Source of the DNA: Palsa-892 sp035556215
GTDB lineage: Bacteria > Pseudomonadota > Alphaproteobacteria > Rhizobiales > Xanthobacteraceae
DNA length: 64,000 bases
Direction: 5' to 3'
Assembly: GCA_035556215.1 (NCBI GenBank)
Contig: DATMFI010000001.1
Location: forward strand, 6,772-70,771
In this document: piece after piece, positions 7,225 through 15,966 of the stretch
How the letters are laid out: the number at the start of each line of letters is the position of its first letter
Position numbering within the stretch: the first letter of the stretch is position 1
Made by a program: the position numbers and the translations under genes
Notes under the pieces: model-generated
Databases searched by the model: none
What the model saw: the letters and a program-made list of their open reading frames with translations, nothing else
Told to the model about the DNA's origin: nothing

Positions 7225-9570
7225 TCAGAGCTTTATCCAGCGAAGCCTGAGCGCGTTGCCGATGACGCTGACGGAAGAGAGCGACATCGCGGCGGCGCCG
7301 ATGATCGGCGACAAGAGGATGCCGAACATCGGGTAGAGCGCGCCGGCCGCGACCGGCACGCCGAGCGCGTTATAGATGAAGGCGAAGAACAGGTTTTGCC
7401 GGATGTTGCGCATCGTCGCTTCCGAAAGACGGCGGGCGCGAATAATGCCGGAAAGATCGCCTTTCAGGAGCGTGACGCCCGCGCTTTCGATCGCGACATC
7501 GGTGCCGGTGCCCATGGCGATGCCAACATCGGCGGAGGCAAGGGCAGGCGCGTCGTTGACGCCGTCGCCGGCCATGGCGACGACGCGGCCTTCCTTGCGC
7601 AGCTTCTCGACGACCTTTGCCTTCTGATTGGGCAGCACTTCGGCCTCGACTTCCGCGATGCCGAGGCGGCGGGCGATGGCTTCGGCGGTGGTGCGGTTGT
7701 CGCCGGTCAGCATGACGATGCGAATGCCGTCGGCGCCGAGCGCCTTCAGCGCGGGTACGGTCGAGGGCTTCACCGGATCGGCAATCGCCAGAATGCCGGC
7801 CGGCTTTTTATCGACAGCGATGAAGATCGCGGTTGCGCCGTCCCGGCGCAGCGCTTCGGCTTCGCTGGCGAGCGGTGAGGTATCGATGCCGCTTTCGTGG
7901 AGAAAATTCGCGTTGCCGAGCGCGACTTTTTTGCCGCTCACGGTGCCGGTGACACCCTTGCCGGCGGGGGAGTGAAAATCCTGCGCGGGGCTGAGCGCGA
8001 TGTTTTTATCCTTGGCGGCGCGAACGATGGCGTCAGCGAGGGGATGCTCGCTTGCGCTCTCAAGGCTCGCGGCAAGTTGCAGAATGCCGTTCTCATCGAA
8101 GCCGGAAGCGGGCAGGATTCTCACGAGCGCCGGCTTGCCTTCGGTGAGCGTGCCGGTTTTGTCGATCACCAGCGTGTCGATCTTCTCCATGTGCTCCAGG
8201 GCCTCGGCGTTCTTGATAAGGACACCCGCTTCGGCGCCGCGGCCGACGCCGACCATGATCGACATCGGTGTTGCAAGCCCGAGCGCGCAGGGGCAGGCGA
8301 TGATCAGCACCGTCACGGCGGCAACGAGCCCATAGATGTAGCGCGGCTCCGGGCCGAACATCGCCCAGGCGGCGAAGGCGAGGAGCGCGGCAAAAATCAC
8401 CAGCGGCACGAACCAGCCGGCCACGCGGTCGGCGAGTTTCTGGATCGGCGCGCGCGAGCGCTGGGCCGCCGCGACCATCTGGACGATCTGCGAGAGCAGC
8501 GTTTCGCTGCCGACCTTCTCGGCGCGCAGCACGAAGGAGCCCGCGGCATTCAGCGTACCGGCGATGACCTTGGCGCCCTGTTCCTTGGTGACCGGCATCG
8601 ACTCGCCGGTGACGAGCGACTCGTCCACGTTCGAGCGGCCTTCGGTGACGACGCCATCGACCGGCACTTTCTCGCCGGGGCGGACGCGCAAGAGGTCGCC
8701 CACTTTAATCGTATCGAGCGGCACTTCCTCGTCGCCGTTCGCCGTGACCTTGCGCGCGGTCTTCGGCGCAAGATCGAGAAGGGCGCGCAGCGCGCTCGAA
8801 GTCTTTTCGTGCGCGGAAAGCTCGAGCACCTGGCCGACGATCACGAGCACGGTGATAACGGCAGCGGATTCGAAATAGACCGCGACCTCGCCGTGATGGC
8901 CGCGGAATTCCGGCGGGAAGATGCCGGGCCAGACGGTCGCGACAATGCTGTAGAGCCACGCGACGCCGACGCCGAGCGCGATCAGCGTGAACATGTTGAG
9001 GTTGCGCGTCACGAGCGACTGCCAGCCGCGCTCGAAGAACGGCCAGCCTGCCCAGAACACCACGGGCGTTGCGAACAGGAGCTGCACCCAGTTCGAGGTT
9101 TGCGGCGAGAGCGGCTGCCAGCCGAACAGGTGCCCGCCCATCTCGAGCGCGGCGACGGGCAGCGTGAGCAGAAGCGCAATCCAGAAGCGCCGCTTCATGT
9201 CGAGCAGCGCGGGGTTCGGCCCGGCGTCGGCGCTGGCGATGACGGGTTCGAGCGCCATGCCGCAGATCGGGCAGGAGCCGGGGCCGATTTGGCGGATCTC
9301 CGGATGCATCGGGCAGATGTATTCGGCGCCTTCGACGACCGGTTCGGCCTCGCGCGGGCTCAAGTATTTTTCCGGGTCGGCGATGAATTTCTCGCGGCAC
9401 TTCGGATTGCAGAAATAATAGGTGTGGCCGTGATAGTCGGCGCGGTGCCTGGCGGTGTGCGGATCGACCTTCATGCCGCAGACCGGATCGGTTACGCGAT
9501 GATCTCCGGCTTGTTCGTGCTTGCCGCCGCAGCAGGAGCCGCTGTGATGATGCGAGTGATCGTGTGCCAT
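7225..9570 (-). CDS. copA: Copper-translocating P1B-type ATPase (YHS/HMBD N-terminus)
   Basis: This 781-residue copper-exporting ATPase opens with a His-rich tail (MAHDHSHHHSGSCCGG). A YHS metal-binding domain follows (DPVCGM at 28-33, FCNPKC at 54-59), then a heavy-metal-binding domain (YICPMHPEIRQ...CPICGMAL, about 84-107). The ATPase core has TGES (321-324), the membrane CPC (426-428), the phosphorylated DKTGT (470-474) and a C-terminal GDGVNDAP. CPC predicts Cu(I) specificity. It lacks the usual N-terminal HMA (CxxC) domain. It is divergent from a CsoR gene across a perfect palindrome, so it is very likely copper-induced through CsoR. Confidence 0.95.
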   Translation of the reverse strand: MAHDHSHHHSGSCCGGKHEQAGDHRVTDPVCGMKVDPHTARHRADYHGHTYYFCNPKCREKFIADPEKYLSPREAEPVVEGAEYICPMHPEIRQIGPGSCPICGMALEPVIASADAGPNPALLDMKRRFWIALLLTLPVAALEMGGHLFGWQPLSPQTSNWVQLLFATPVVFWAGWPFFERGWQSLVTRNLNMFTLIALGVGVAWLYSIVATVWPGIFPPEFRGHHGEVAVYFESAAVITVLVIVGQVLELSAHEKTSSALRALLDLAPKTARKVTANGDEEVPLDTIKVGDLLRVRPGEKVPVDGVVTEGRSNVDESLVTGESMPVTKEQGAKVIAGTLNAAGSFVLRAEKVGSETLLSQIVQMVAAAQRSRAPIQKLADRVAGWFVPLVIFAALLAFAAWAMFGPEPRYIYGLVAAVTVLIIACPCALGLATPMSIMVGVGRGAEAGVLIKNAEALEHMEKIDTLVIDKTGTLTEGKPALVRILPASGFDENGILQLAASLESASEHPLADAIVRAAKDKNIALSPAQDFHSPAGKGVTGTVSGKKVALGNANFLHESGIDTSPLASEAEALRRDGATAIFIAVDKKPAGILAIADPVKPSTVPALKALGADGIRIVMLTGDNRTTAEAIARRLGIAEVEAEVLPNQKAKVVEKLRKEGRVVAMAGDGVNDAPALASADVGIAMGTGTDVAIESAGVTLLKGDLSGIIRARRLSEATMRNIRQNLFFAFIYNALGVPVAAGALYPMFGILLSPIIGAAAMSLSSVSVIGNALRLRWIKL

Positions 9571-9597
9571 AGCCTGCCTTTGCGGGGCTTGTTTCTA

Positions 9598-9614
9598 ATA
9601 CCCCTAGGGGGTAT
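9598..9614. promoter_or_regulatory. CsoR operator between copA and csoR
   Basis: ATACCCC (9598-9604), TAG, GGGGTAT (9608-9614) is a perfect inverted repeat of the TACCC..GGGGTA type bound by CsoR/RcnR proteins. It lies 10 bases before the csoR ATG and 28 bases before the copA start, so one operator can control both. Confidence 0.85.
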
Positions 9615-9623
9615 ATAGCGCGC

Positions 9624-9899
9624 ATGCAAAAACATGCCAAGGCTTCATCGCTGAAAAGACTGGGGCGGATCGAAGGGCAGGTGCGCGGCATCGCCCGTAT
9701 GGTCGAGGAAGACCGTTATTGCATCGACGTCATTACGCAGATTTCCGCCGTGCGTGCGGCGCTCAAGCGCGTCGAGGAGGAAATCCTGCGCGACCATGTC
9801 GGTCACTGCGTCGAACACGCGATTGCGAGCGGCGACAAGGCCGATCAGCGCCGCAAGATCGCCGAATTGATGGACGTATTCGGCAGGGCCGAGCGCTAG
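9624..9899 (+). CDS. csoR: Copper-sensing repressor, CsoR family
   Basis: The 91-residue all-helical protein has the DUF156 signature LKRLGRIEGQVRGIARMV near the N-terminus. The Cu(I) ligand triad C33, H58, C62 (RYCIDV and DHVGHC) corresponds to C36-H61-C65 of the M. tuberculosis protein. The CHC set distinguishes it from RcnR (nickel) and FrmR (formaldehyde). Copper binding releases it from GC-rich palindromes like the one immediately upstream. Its 3' end overlaps the convergent monooxygenase stop by 4 bases. Confidence 0.9.
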   Translation: MQKHAKASSLKRLGRIEGQVRGIARMVEEDRYCIDVITQISAVRAALKRVEEEILRDHVGHCVEHAIASGDKADQRRKIAELMDVFGRAER

Positions 9900-11083
9900 G
9901 CCGTATAGCGATAGACCCAATCGTTCCGCGCGATCAGCCGTTCGCCGCCGATGACGGGCAGTAACAGATCGCGCGCGAAACGCTGCACGCCGCTCATATG
10001 ATAATTGCGATTGTTGGCGAGCGAGGCGGCTTGCAGCTTTGCTGTGCGCGGCGCGCGCGCGGCCTCGTAGGCGCGCAGGCGCGGTGGAATGTCGCTTTCA
10101 TTCTCACCGGCGTCTCGCAGATGTTTTGCGAGCACAAGCGCGTCTTCGATCGCGGCGGCCGCGCCCTGCGCCATGAACGGCAGCATCGGGTGCGCGGCGT
10201 CTCCGAGTAATGTCGCGTGATCCTTGCCCCATGCCATGAGCGGCGGGCGATCGTAGAGCGGCCAGCGGCGAAACGAGGGCGCGGCCTCGATCAGGTCGCG
10301 CAAGGGCTTTGCCCAGCGCATGCAGGATGCGGGAAGCTGCGAGATGCCGCGCTCTTCGCCGTCCGCGCATTCGCGCTCTTCGGGGAAAACCAGCACGAGA
10401 TTGATGCGCTCGCCGTTCGCGACCGGATAGTGCACGACGTGGCCGTTCTGCGCGAACCACAGCCGCACCACGGGCTCGGTCATTCGTGCGGGCAGATTTT
10501 TCGTCGGGATCAGCGCGCGCCAGACCGAGAGCCCATGAAAGCGCGGCGGCGCCTTGCCGTGCAGCCGCGCGCGCACTTTCGAGCGCAAGCCGTCGGCGCC
10601 GATTAACGCCGCGCCCAGTTCTTCGCGCGTCTCGCCGCCGCTCTGCACCGAGACGGTGACGCCGCGCGTGTGATCGGCATAGTCGTTCACTTCCGTGCCG
10701 GTACGCAGCTCGATATCGACCTGATCGGCGGCGGCCTCCGCAAGCGCGCGGTGAAGATCCGAGCGGGCGAGCACCAGCCAGGGCACGCCGTAGCGCTCGC
10801 CCGGCCCGCGCAGGTCGGCGCGCAGCAATGTGCGTCCGCTTTCGGCCCTGGTGACGATCAGCGCTTCGGGTGCGATGGCGCGCTCGCGCACGGCATCAAG
10901 CAGGCCAAGCTCGCGCAGCACACGCGTTGCGTTCGGCGCAAGTTGCAGCCCCGCGCCGCTTTCACCGAGGGAAGCGGCGCGCTCGCAGACGAGGACGCGG
11001 TAATTGGTTTTGGCGAGCGCGATCGCGGCGGTGAGCCCGCCGATCCCGGCGCCCGCGACGATCAAAGTGCGCGAGCGCTTCAA
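9896..11083 (-). CDS. FAD-dependent aromatic hydroxylase-type monooxygenase
   Basis: The 395-residue class A flavoprotein monooxygenase has the FAD dinucleotide fold at the N-terminus (VAGAGIGGLTAAIALAK, residues about 9-25). The second FAD motif is LLGDAAHPMLPFMAQGAAAAIEDA near 290-310. The family includes salicylate 1-monooxygenase and 6-hydroxynicotinate 3-monooxygenase; the substrate cannot be read from sequence. It sits 4 bases after a small zinc-finger gene on the same strand, so the two are probably co-transcribed. Confidence 0.88.
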   Translation of the reverse strand: MKRSRTLIVAGAGIGGLTAAIALAKTNYRVLVCERAASLGESGAGLQLAPNATRVLRELGLLDAVRERAIAPEALIVTRAESGRTLLRADLRGPGERYGVPWLVLARSDLHRALAEAAADQVDIELRTGTEVNDYADHTRGVTVSVQSGGETREELGAALIGADGLRSKVRARLHGKAPPRFHGLSVWRALIPTKNLPARMTEPVVRLWFAQNGHVVHYPVANGERINLVLVFPEERECADGEERGISQLPASCMRWAKPLRDLIEAAPSFRRWPLYDRPPLMAWGKDHATLLGDAAHPMLPFMAQGAAAAIEDALVLAKHLRDAGENESDIPPRLRAYEAARAPRTAKLQAASLANNRNYHMSGVQRFARDLLLPVIGGERLIARNDWVYRYTA

Positions 11084-11087
11084 CGGA

Positions 11088-11330
11088 TCAGGCGGCTTTT
11101 TCGGCGACCGCGCTTTCCGGCACCGAGGCGCCGGGCTTCAGCGAATGGTCGAGCTTGTAGAGCGTCGAGCAATAGGGGCAGACGAGTTCCTCGGCATCGC
11201 CCATGTCGAGATAGACGTGCGGATGGTCGAAGGGCGCGCTGGCGCCTTCGCACATGAACTCGTGGGCATTGATGCGAATGACGGGCACGCCCGCGTCATT
11301 CTGGAAGTGGGGAACGATCTTGTCGGCCAT
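11088..11330 (-). CDS. Zinc-finger (zf-CHCC) protein, NDUFS6-like (80 aa)
   Basis: ATG 11330 is preceded by GGAGC. The 80-residue product has the zf-CHCC pattern seen in the mitochondrial complex I subunit NDUFS6 and its alphaproteobacterial relatives: a Cys in HEFMCEG, a His in PFDHPHVYLDMG, and a CPYCS pair. The bacterial protein is associated with complex I assembly; whether that holds here is inference. It is followed 4 bases later by the monooxygenase. Confidence 0.85.
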   Translation of the reverse strand: MADKIVPHFQNDAGVPVIRINAHEFMCEGASAPFDHPHVYLDMGDAEELVCPYCSTLYKLDHSLKPGASVPESAVAEKAA

Positions 11331-11435
11331 GGGAAGCTCCGTTCGGCGCGGACAATAGCGGGCGAGGTGCGGCCTGCAAAGCGTCATCTTCGCGCGATCT
11401 TGGCAATGCCGCATTTTTTCCCCATATCGGCGGCC

Positions 11436-12425
11436 ATGCGCCGGACGACCAAATTCGCCGTTGTGGCCGCGATTCTCGCCGCCGCGGTCTATGTGCTGCC
11501 GCAGGGCAAGCGCGCGGCCGAATTGCACATGGCGGCGAACGACCCGGCGAAGCTTTCCGAATTGCAGCTCGACCGGGTTTTCACGCCCGATTATGCGCGC
11601 GGCGAAATCGGGCGGGCGCTCGCCGCCGATGACGTTGAACTGGCCGAAAGCTTCGTTGCGCTGGCCGACGAGCGCGGCGTCCCGGTGCCGGATGAGTTAC
11701 GCGCGCGGCTCAAGGAGGCGCAGTCGCCGTCGCGCATCCGCATCCGCATGGCCAGGAGTTTCGGCCGCGGTTTTGCGACCGGCGAGACCGGCGATGGCGC
11801 GGGGCTGCTCGGTGCCGCGGTCGGCGATCTGATCGGCTGGGGCGATGTGCGGGATCTTGCCCGCGAATCCTGGCACGCGGTTTCGGGGCAGGAAGTGAAC
11901 AAGTTTTTGGCGGCGCTTTCGGTCGCGGGTCTTGGCGTCACGGCATGGACCTATTCGAGCATGGGAGCCGCCGCGCCAGTACGCGAAGGCGTCACGGTCG
12001 TAAAGGCGGCGGCGCGCGGCGGAAGACTCAGCGAAGGCTTCGTGAAATCGGCCGGGCGAATGCTCGCCAGCGGCCGCGCCGAGCGAGTCGGCGTTGCGCT
12101 CGCCGATCTTGGCGCGATGCGGGGTAAGGCCGGCACGCGCGCCGCGCTTACGGGCCTTCGCGAGACGCAAAGCATCAGCGAAATTTCCAAAATCGCACGG
12201 CTCGCGACAGCACGCGGACGCGGCACGCTCGCGGCGCTGAAGACGCTCGGCCGCGATTCATTCGTGCTGAGTGCCGCGGCGGTGGTTGCCTTCGGGTGGC
12301 TCTTGGGTGCCTTCGTCAATCTCTTCTTAATCGTCGCGGCGATACAACAAGGTTTCATCGCACTCGTGCGCAAGCTCTGGCCATCACGCGGCTTGCGGCC
12401 AACCCAACTTGATGCGATTGCCTGA
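11436..12425 (+). CDS. Uncharacterised membrane-anchored protein (329 aa)
   Basis: ATG 11436 starts a protein with an N-terminal hydrophobic segment (KFAVVAAILAAAVYVLPQG), a long Ala/Arg-rich region and two C-terminal hydrophobic stretches (SFVLSAAAVVAFGWLLGAFV and LFLIVAAIQQGFIALV). A glycine-rich amphipathic part (TGDGAGLLGAAVGDLIGWGD) lies near residues 115-135. I do not recognise a domain. An in-frame ATG 30 bases upstream is possible but has no better ribosome-binding site. The frame is open over 330 codons and has normal codon bias, so it is a real gene. Confidence 0.7.
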   Translation: MRRTTKFAVVAAILAAAVYVLPQGKRAAELHMAANDPAKLSELQLDRVFTPDYARGEIGRALAADDVELAESFVALADERGVPVPDELRARLKEAQSPSRIRIRMARSFGRGFATGETGDGAGLLGAAVGDLIGWGDVRDLARESWHAVSGQEVNKFLAALSVAGLGVTAWTYSSMGAAAPVREGVTVVKAAARGGRLSEGFVKSAGRMLASGRAERVGVALADLGAMRGKAGTRAALTGLRETQSISEISKIARLATARGRGTLAALKTLGRDSFVLSAAAVVAFGWLLGAFVNLFLIVAAIQQGFIALVRKLWPSRGLRPTQLDAIA

Positions 12426-12453
12426 AGCGCAATAATTTTCTTCCGGATTTTTC

Positions 12454-13212
12454 ATGCCTTCCTTCCAGCACGACAACATCGACATCGCCTATATCGACGA
12501 CGGCGAGGGCGAGCCGATCGTGCTCGTGCACGGCTTCGCGTCGAACAAGGAAATCAACTGGGTGCTGCCGGGCTGGACGGGGGCGCTCAAGCGCGCGGGG
12601 CGGCGCGTCATCGCGCTCGACAATCGCGGCCACGGCCAGTCGTCGAAGCCGCACGATCCGGCCGCCTACGACATGCAGTCGATGGCGGGCGATACGCTGG
12701 CGCTGCTCGATCATCTGAAGATCGAGCGCGCCGATTATCTTGGCTATTCGATGGGCGGGCGGATCGGCATGCATCTCGCGCTCCATCACCCTGATCGCAT
12801 CCGATCGTCGAGCCTGGGCGGCATCGGCGCCTCGATCATCACCGGGCCGGGGCGGCGCGATCAGATCATCGCGGCGCTCGAAGCAAGGAGCGCGGCCGGC
12901 ATCACCGATCCCGTGGCAAAGCAGTTTCGCGTCTTTGCCGAGCAGACCAAATCGGATCTTGCGGCGCTGATCGCCTGCATGGGCGGCCTGCGTGTCGAGT
13001 TCACGGAAAAGGAGCTCGCCTCCAACAAGGTGCCGATGCTGATCGTGCGGGGCGGGGATGATGACGATATCGCGGGGCCTGCCGCCGAGATCGCCCGCAT
13101 CATTCCGGGCTGCGAATATATCGAGGTTCCCCATCGCAACCACATGACGGTGGTGGGCGACCAGGTGTTCAAGGACGGCGTGCTCGCCTTCCTCGAAAAG
13201 CACGGCCAATAA
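12454..13212 (+). CDS. Alpha/beta-fold hydrolase
   Basis: The 252-residue protein has the HG oxyanion motif (VLVHGFASNKE, about 24-34), the DNRGHGQS loop (56-63), the nucleophile elbow GYSMGG with Ser99, and a likely catalytic His in VPHRNHMTVVGD near residue 230. It belongs to the single-domain esterase/lipase-like hydrolases; the substrate is not determinable. It starts 28 bases after the preceding membrane protein gene. Confidence 0.88.
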   Translation: MPSFQHDNIDIAYIDDGEGEPIVLVHGFASNKEINWVLPGWTGALKRAGRRVIALDNRGHGQSSKPHDPAAYDMQSMAGDTLALLDHLKIERADYLGYSMGGRIGMHLALHHPDRIRSSSLGGIGASIITGPGRRDQIIAALEARSAAGITDPVAKQFRVFAEQTKSDLAALIACMGGLRVEFTEKELASNKVPMLIVRGGDDDDIAGPAAEIARIIPGCEYIEVPHRNHMTVVGDQVFKDGVLAFLEKHGQ

Positions 13213-13218
13213 AATCGC

Positions 13219-13262
13219 GAGTCATTTGAATCGCTTGCGCGCGGTTTTTCGCGCGCGGACTC
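13219..13262 (+). terminator. Hairpin downstream of the hydrolase
   Basis: GCGCGCG (13237-13243) and CGCGCGC (13250-13256) form a stem with a T-rich loop. An outer GAGTC/GACTC pair (13219-13223, 13258-13262) extends it. There is no terminal T-run, so it is only a possible terminator. The rest of the 247-base interval before cysE shows nothing else. Confidence 0.35.
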
Positions 13263-13459
13263 GTTAGCGGCATTTCCTCAGAAACTGATTCAACGTGAGG
13301 CCTGAAGCCATTCGGGAACCCGCGTGGCCGCGGCTCATCGTGCTTTCGCGCCGGTTAAAGCCCTGATTCAAGCGCATCTGCCATGCGTGGATTCTTCACG
13401 ATATCCGGGCTAGAAGGCCTCAAAACAGCAATCCGAATTTCTGGCTTGGGAGAGAAGCC

Positions 13460-14296
13460 ATGGCAAAACCGAATGTTCAAGCCGTTCACGCCGTCGACCC
13501 GGTATGGGCGCGCGTGCGCGAAGAAGCCGAAGCGATCACCAAGAGCTCGCCGGAGCTCGCGACGTTCCTGTTCGCGACGGTGCTCAATCACGCCCGGCTG
13601 GAGGAGGCCGTGGCCTATCGCGTGGCCTCGCGGCTCGATCACCAGGACGTGCCGGCGAGCATCATCCGTGAAGCCTATGCCGATCTGATCGAGGGGGAGC
13701 CGCTGCTCGGCGCCATGATGCGGGCCGATATCGTCGCCGTCACGGATCGTGACCCCGCGACGACGCGCTATATCGAGCCCATTCTTTACTTCAAAGGCTT
13801 CCATGCGCTGCAGACGCATCGCCTCGCGCATTATCTCTGGAACAAAGGCCGCAAGGATTTCGCGCTGTACCTGCAGAGCCGTGCGTCGTCCGTGTTTGGC
13901 GTCGATATCAATCCGCAGACCCGTATCGGCCGCGGCGTGTTCATCGACCACGGCACCGGCGTCGTCATCGGCGCGACCGCCGTCATCGACGACGACGTTT
14001 CGCTGCTGCAGGGCGTGACGCTCGGCGGCACCGGCAAGGAGCGCGGCGACCGCCACCCGAAGATCCGCCGCGGCGTGCTGATCGGGGCGGGGGCGAAGGT
14101 GCTCGGCAATATCGAGGTCGGCGAGTGCTCGCGCGTTGCGTCCGGCTCGGTGGTGCTGAAGAAAGTGCCGCCGCGCACGACGGTCGCCGGCATTCCGGCG
14201 CGTGTCGTGGGCCCGGCGCCGTGCGACCAGTCGCCCGCGCACACCATGGACCAGATGTTCGATTCGAATTCGACCTTCGCAGGCGAGAATATCTGA
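13460..14296 (+). CDS. cysE: Serine O-acetyltransferase
   Basis: The 278-residue protein has the N-terminal helical SATase domain (DPVWARVREEAEAI..EPLLGAMMRADI) and a left-handed parallel beta-helix of hexapeptide repeats (INPQTRIGRGVFIDHGTGVV to GECSRVASGSVVLKKVPP). The catalytic Asp/His are in FIDHGTG. It acetylates L-serine with acetyl-CoA, the first step of cysteine synthesis, in the cytosol. A GGGAGAGAAGCC ribosome-binding site precedes the ATG. The C-terminal tail that binds cysteine synthase ends in GENI, the classic Ile terminus. Confidence 0.96.
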   Translation: MAKPNVQAVHAVDPVWARVREEAEAITKSSPELATFLFATVLNHARLEEAVAYRVASRLDHQDVPASIIREAYADLIEGEPLLGAMMRADIVAVTDRDPATTRYIEPILYFKGFHALQTHRLAHYLWNKGRKDFALYLQSRASSVFGVDINPQTRIGRGVFIDHGTGVVIGATAVIDDDVSLLQGVTLGGTGKERGDRHPKIRRGVLIGAGAKVLGNIEVGECSRVASGSVVLKKVPPRTTVAGIPARVVGPAPCDQSPAHTMDQMFDSNSTFAGENI

Positions 14297-14382
14297 GGCG
14301 ATTTTTTCTGCGGATTGCGGCTTGCCCGCGCCACCCCGGCGCGGTTAGGTAGCGCCTGTTTTCCGGTGAATGGAGCACGCGC

Positions 14383-14787
14383 GTGGAGAGAAGCGAACTC
14401 GATCAGGTGCAGAATTATCTGCGCCGGTTGTTCCGCAATCCTGAAATCCGTCTGACGCCGCGCGCGCAGCGCCCGGACATGGCCGAGTTCTATATCGGCA
14501 ACGACCAGCAGGGGCTCGTCACGCTCGACACCGAGGACGGCGACCGCTCGTACAATCTGCAAATCAACGTGCCGGAGACCGACCTGCAACGCGCGGCGGC
14601 GTTCCTGCGCAAGGTGCTCGGGCATCCCGACATCAAGGTGCTGGCGCGGCCGAAGAAGAAGGATTCCGCCGAGGTTTATATCGGCGAGGAATTCATCGCG
14701 GTCCTGTTTCTGGAAGACAACGGCAAGGCCTTCTCCTTCCAGATGGCGATCCTCGATACCGATCTCGACGAGGGCGAACCGGAATAA
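14383..14787 (+). CDS. Tandem DUF3126 protein (134 aa)
   Basis: The frame starts with GTG at 14383, after GGAGCACGC, 86 bases after cysE. DUF3126 proteins are usually about 70 residues, with the signature RPKKxDSAEVYIGxEFIxVLF..SxxFQMAILD. Here that full signature forms the second half (residues about 72-134). The first half (residues 3-68: YLRRLFRNPEIRLTPRAQ, then MAEFYIGNDQQGLVTLD and GDRSYNLQINVPETDL) is a diverged second copy. Function is unknown. cysE next to DUF3126 is a recurrent alphaproteobacterial arrangement. Confidence 0.85.
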   Translation: MERSELDQVQNYLRRLFRNPEIRLTPRAQRPDMAEFYIGNDQQGLVTLDTEDGDRSYNLQINVPETDLQRAAAFLRKVLGHPDIKVLARPKKKDSAEVYIGEEFIAVLFLEDNGKAFSFQMAILDTDLDEGEPE

Positions 14788-14924
14788 GCGGGTTCCGGGA
14801 GGGCGGGGCGCCCCGGTTAACCTTTATTTACCTTCACGCTTGCTCGCGATCTTCATCTTTCATTAACTGCGAGCCTCAAGGGGCGGCAGGGGGCCGCTTC
14901 CGTTCGTTGCGTCGGGTTCGCGTA

Positions 14925-15257
14925 ATGTTGTCGCCGGAAGCCATCCAGTCGATCTTTGCCGTGGGCTTCGGATTTGCCTTCGCAGGGCTGCTAGCGACCG
15001 GCTATCAGCTCGTTTCCGAGCGCCCGGCGAGCTTCCGGCTCCTGAACGACGAGAGCCGCCCGAAGGCGCTGGCCTCGGTGCCGTTTCTGGTCTTTGCCGC
15101 GCCGTTCATCATCCTGCGCAACACCATCCGCGGCGTCACCATCCAGTCGCGCGGCTTCATGCCCGCGATGATGGCCACCATATTGGCGGGCTTCTGGAGC
15201 CTTTCCTGCGGACTGGTGATGATGGGGCTGATGCGCTCGGTGGGCTTCGGCGGCTGA
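14925..15257 (+). CDS. DUF6949-like integral membrane protein (110 aa)
   Basis: I chose the ATG at 14925 (MLSPEAIQSIFAVGFGFAFAGLL) over an upstream TTG at 14907, because the extra residues are basic and not family-like. Three hydrophobic segments are visible (residues about 8-26, 48-62, 79-105). A conserved GYQLVSERPASFRLL loop follows the first, which fits the DUF6949 membrane family as I remember it. The role is unknown. Confidence 0.72.
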   Translation: MLSPEAIQSIFAVGFGFAFAGLLATGYQLVSERPASFRLLNDESRPKALASVPFLVFAAPFIILRNTIRGVTIQSRGFMPAMMATILAGFWSLSCGLVMMGLMRSVGFGG

Positions 15258-15334
15258 ATTTTGCGGCGTTAGACCTCTGGCGTTTGCTATGGCATGAGCG
15301 TGCCGCAGCAATCGACGTCATATTCGAGGAAGTA

Positions 15335-15865
15335 ATGCCCCTTTACGAACTGGATGGAATTCGACCGCAGCTTCCGGCGAGCGGCAAATACTGGATCGCG
15401 CCGAGCGCGGACCTGATCGGCCATATCTTCATCGAGGAAGAAGTCAGCATCTGGTTCAACGCCGTGCTGCGCGGCGACAACGAGCCGATGAAAATCGGCC
15501 GGCGCACCAATGTGCAGGACGGCTGCGTGTTTCACTCCGATCCCGGCTTTCCGCTCACCATCGGCGAGCGCTGCACGATCGGCCACAAGGCGATGCTGCA
15601 CGGCTGCACGATCGAGAATGGCGTCTTGATCGGCATGAGCGCGACGGTTCTGAACGGCGCGCGGATTCGCGAGAACTCGATTGTCGGCGCGGGGGCGGTC
15701 GTCACCGAAGGCAAGGAATTTCCGCCGAACTCGCTGATCGTCGGCGCGCCGGGCCGCGCCATCCGCACGCTCGACGAGAAGGGACTCGCGATTGCCCATT
15801 ACGGCGCCGAAGCTTATTTCAAGCGCTGGCAGCAATACGCCAAGGGCATGAAGCCGGTCAGTTGA
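15335..15865 (+). CDS. Gamma-carbonic anhydrase family protein
   Basis: The 176-residue left-handed beta-helix protein has the gamma-CA landmarks VSIWFNAVLRGDNEPMKIG (Arg and Asp of the RGD core), VFHSD (first metal His) and TIGHKAMLHGC (second and third metal His). Such proteins are trimeric metalloenzymes or complex I-associated gamma-CA-like subunits; activity is not guaranteed by sequence. ATG 15335 has GAGGA upstream. Confidence 0.9.
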   Translation: MPLYELDGIRPQLPASGKYWIAPSADLIGHIFIEEEVSIWFNAVLRGDNEPMKIGRRTNVQDGCVFHSDPGFPLTIGERCTIGHKAMLHGCTIENGVLIGMSATVLNGARIRENSIVGAGAVVTEGKEFPPNSLIVGAPGRAIRTLDEKGLAIAHYGAEAYFKRWQQYAKGMKPVS

Positions 15866-15876
15866 CCTCAAAAAGT

Positions 15877-15905
15877 GAGGCCGGCCCTGGGGGAGAGCCG
15901 GCCTC
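15877..15905. terminator. Hairpin between gamma-CA and the convergent peptidase gene
   Basis: GAGGCCGGC (15877-15885) and GCCGGCCTC (15897-15905) form a 9-bp perfect stem in the interval between convergent genes. No T-run is visible, so termination is inferred from position. Confidence 0.4.
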
Positions 15906-15966
15906 GCGCGAACCCGGTCGGGGGACGGGGAGGGTGGGGACGTGACCAGGCCGCGATTCAAACTCC

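Noticed and set aside
7897..9618. 573-codon plus-strand frame opposite copA
   Set aside because: It lies wholly antisense to an intact copper ATPase and has no domain-like content; it is a GC-bias shadow.
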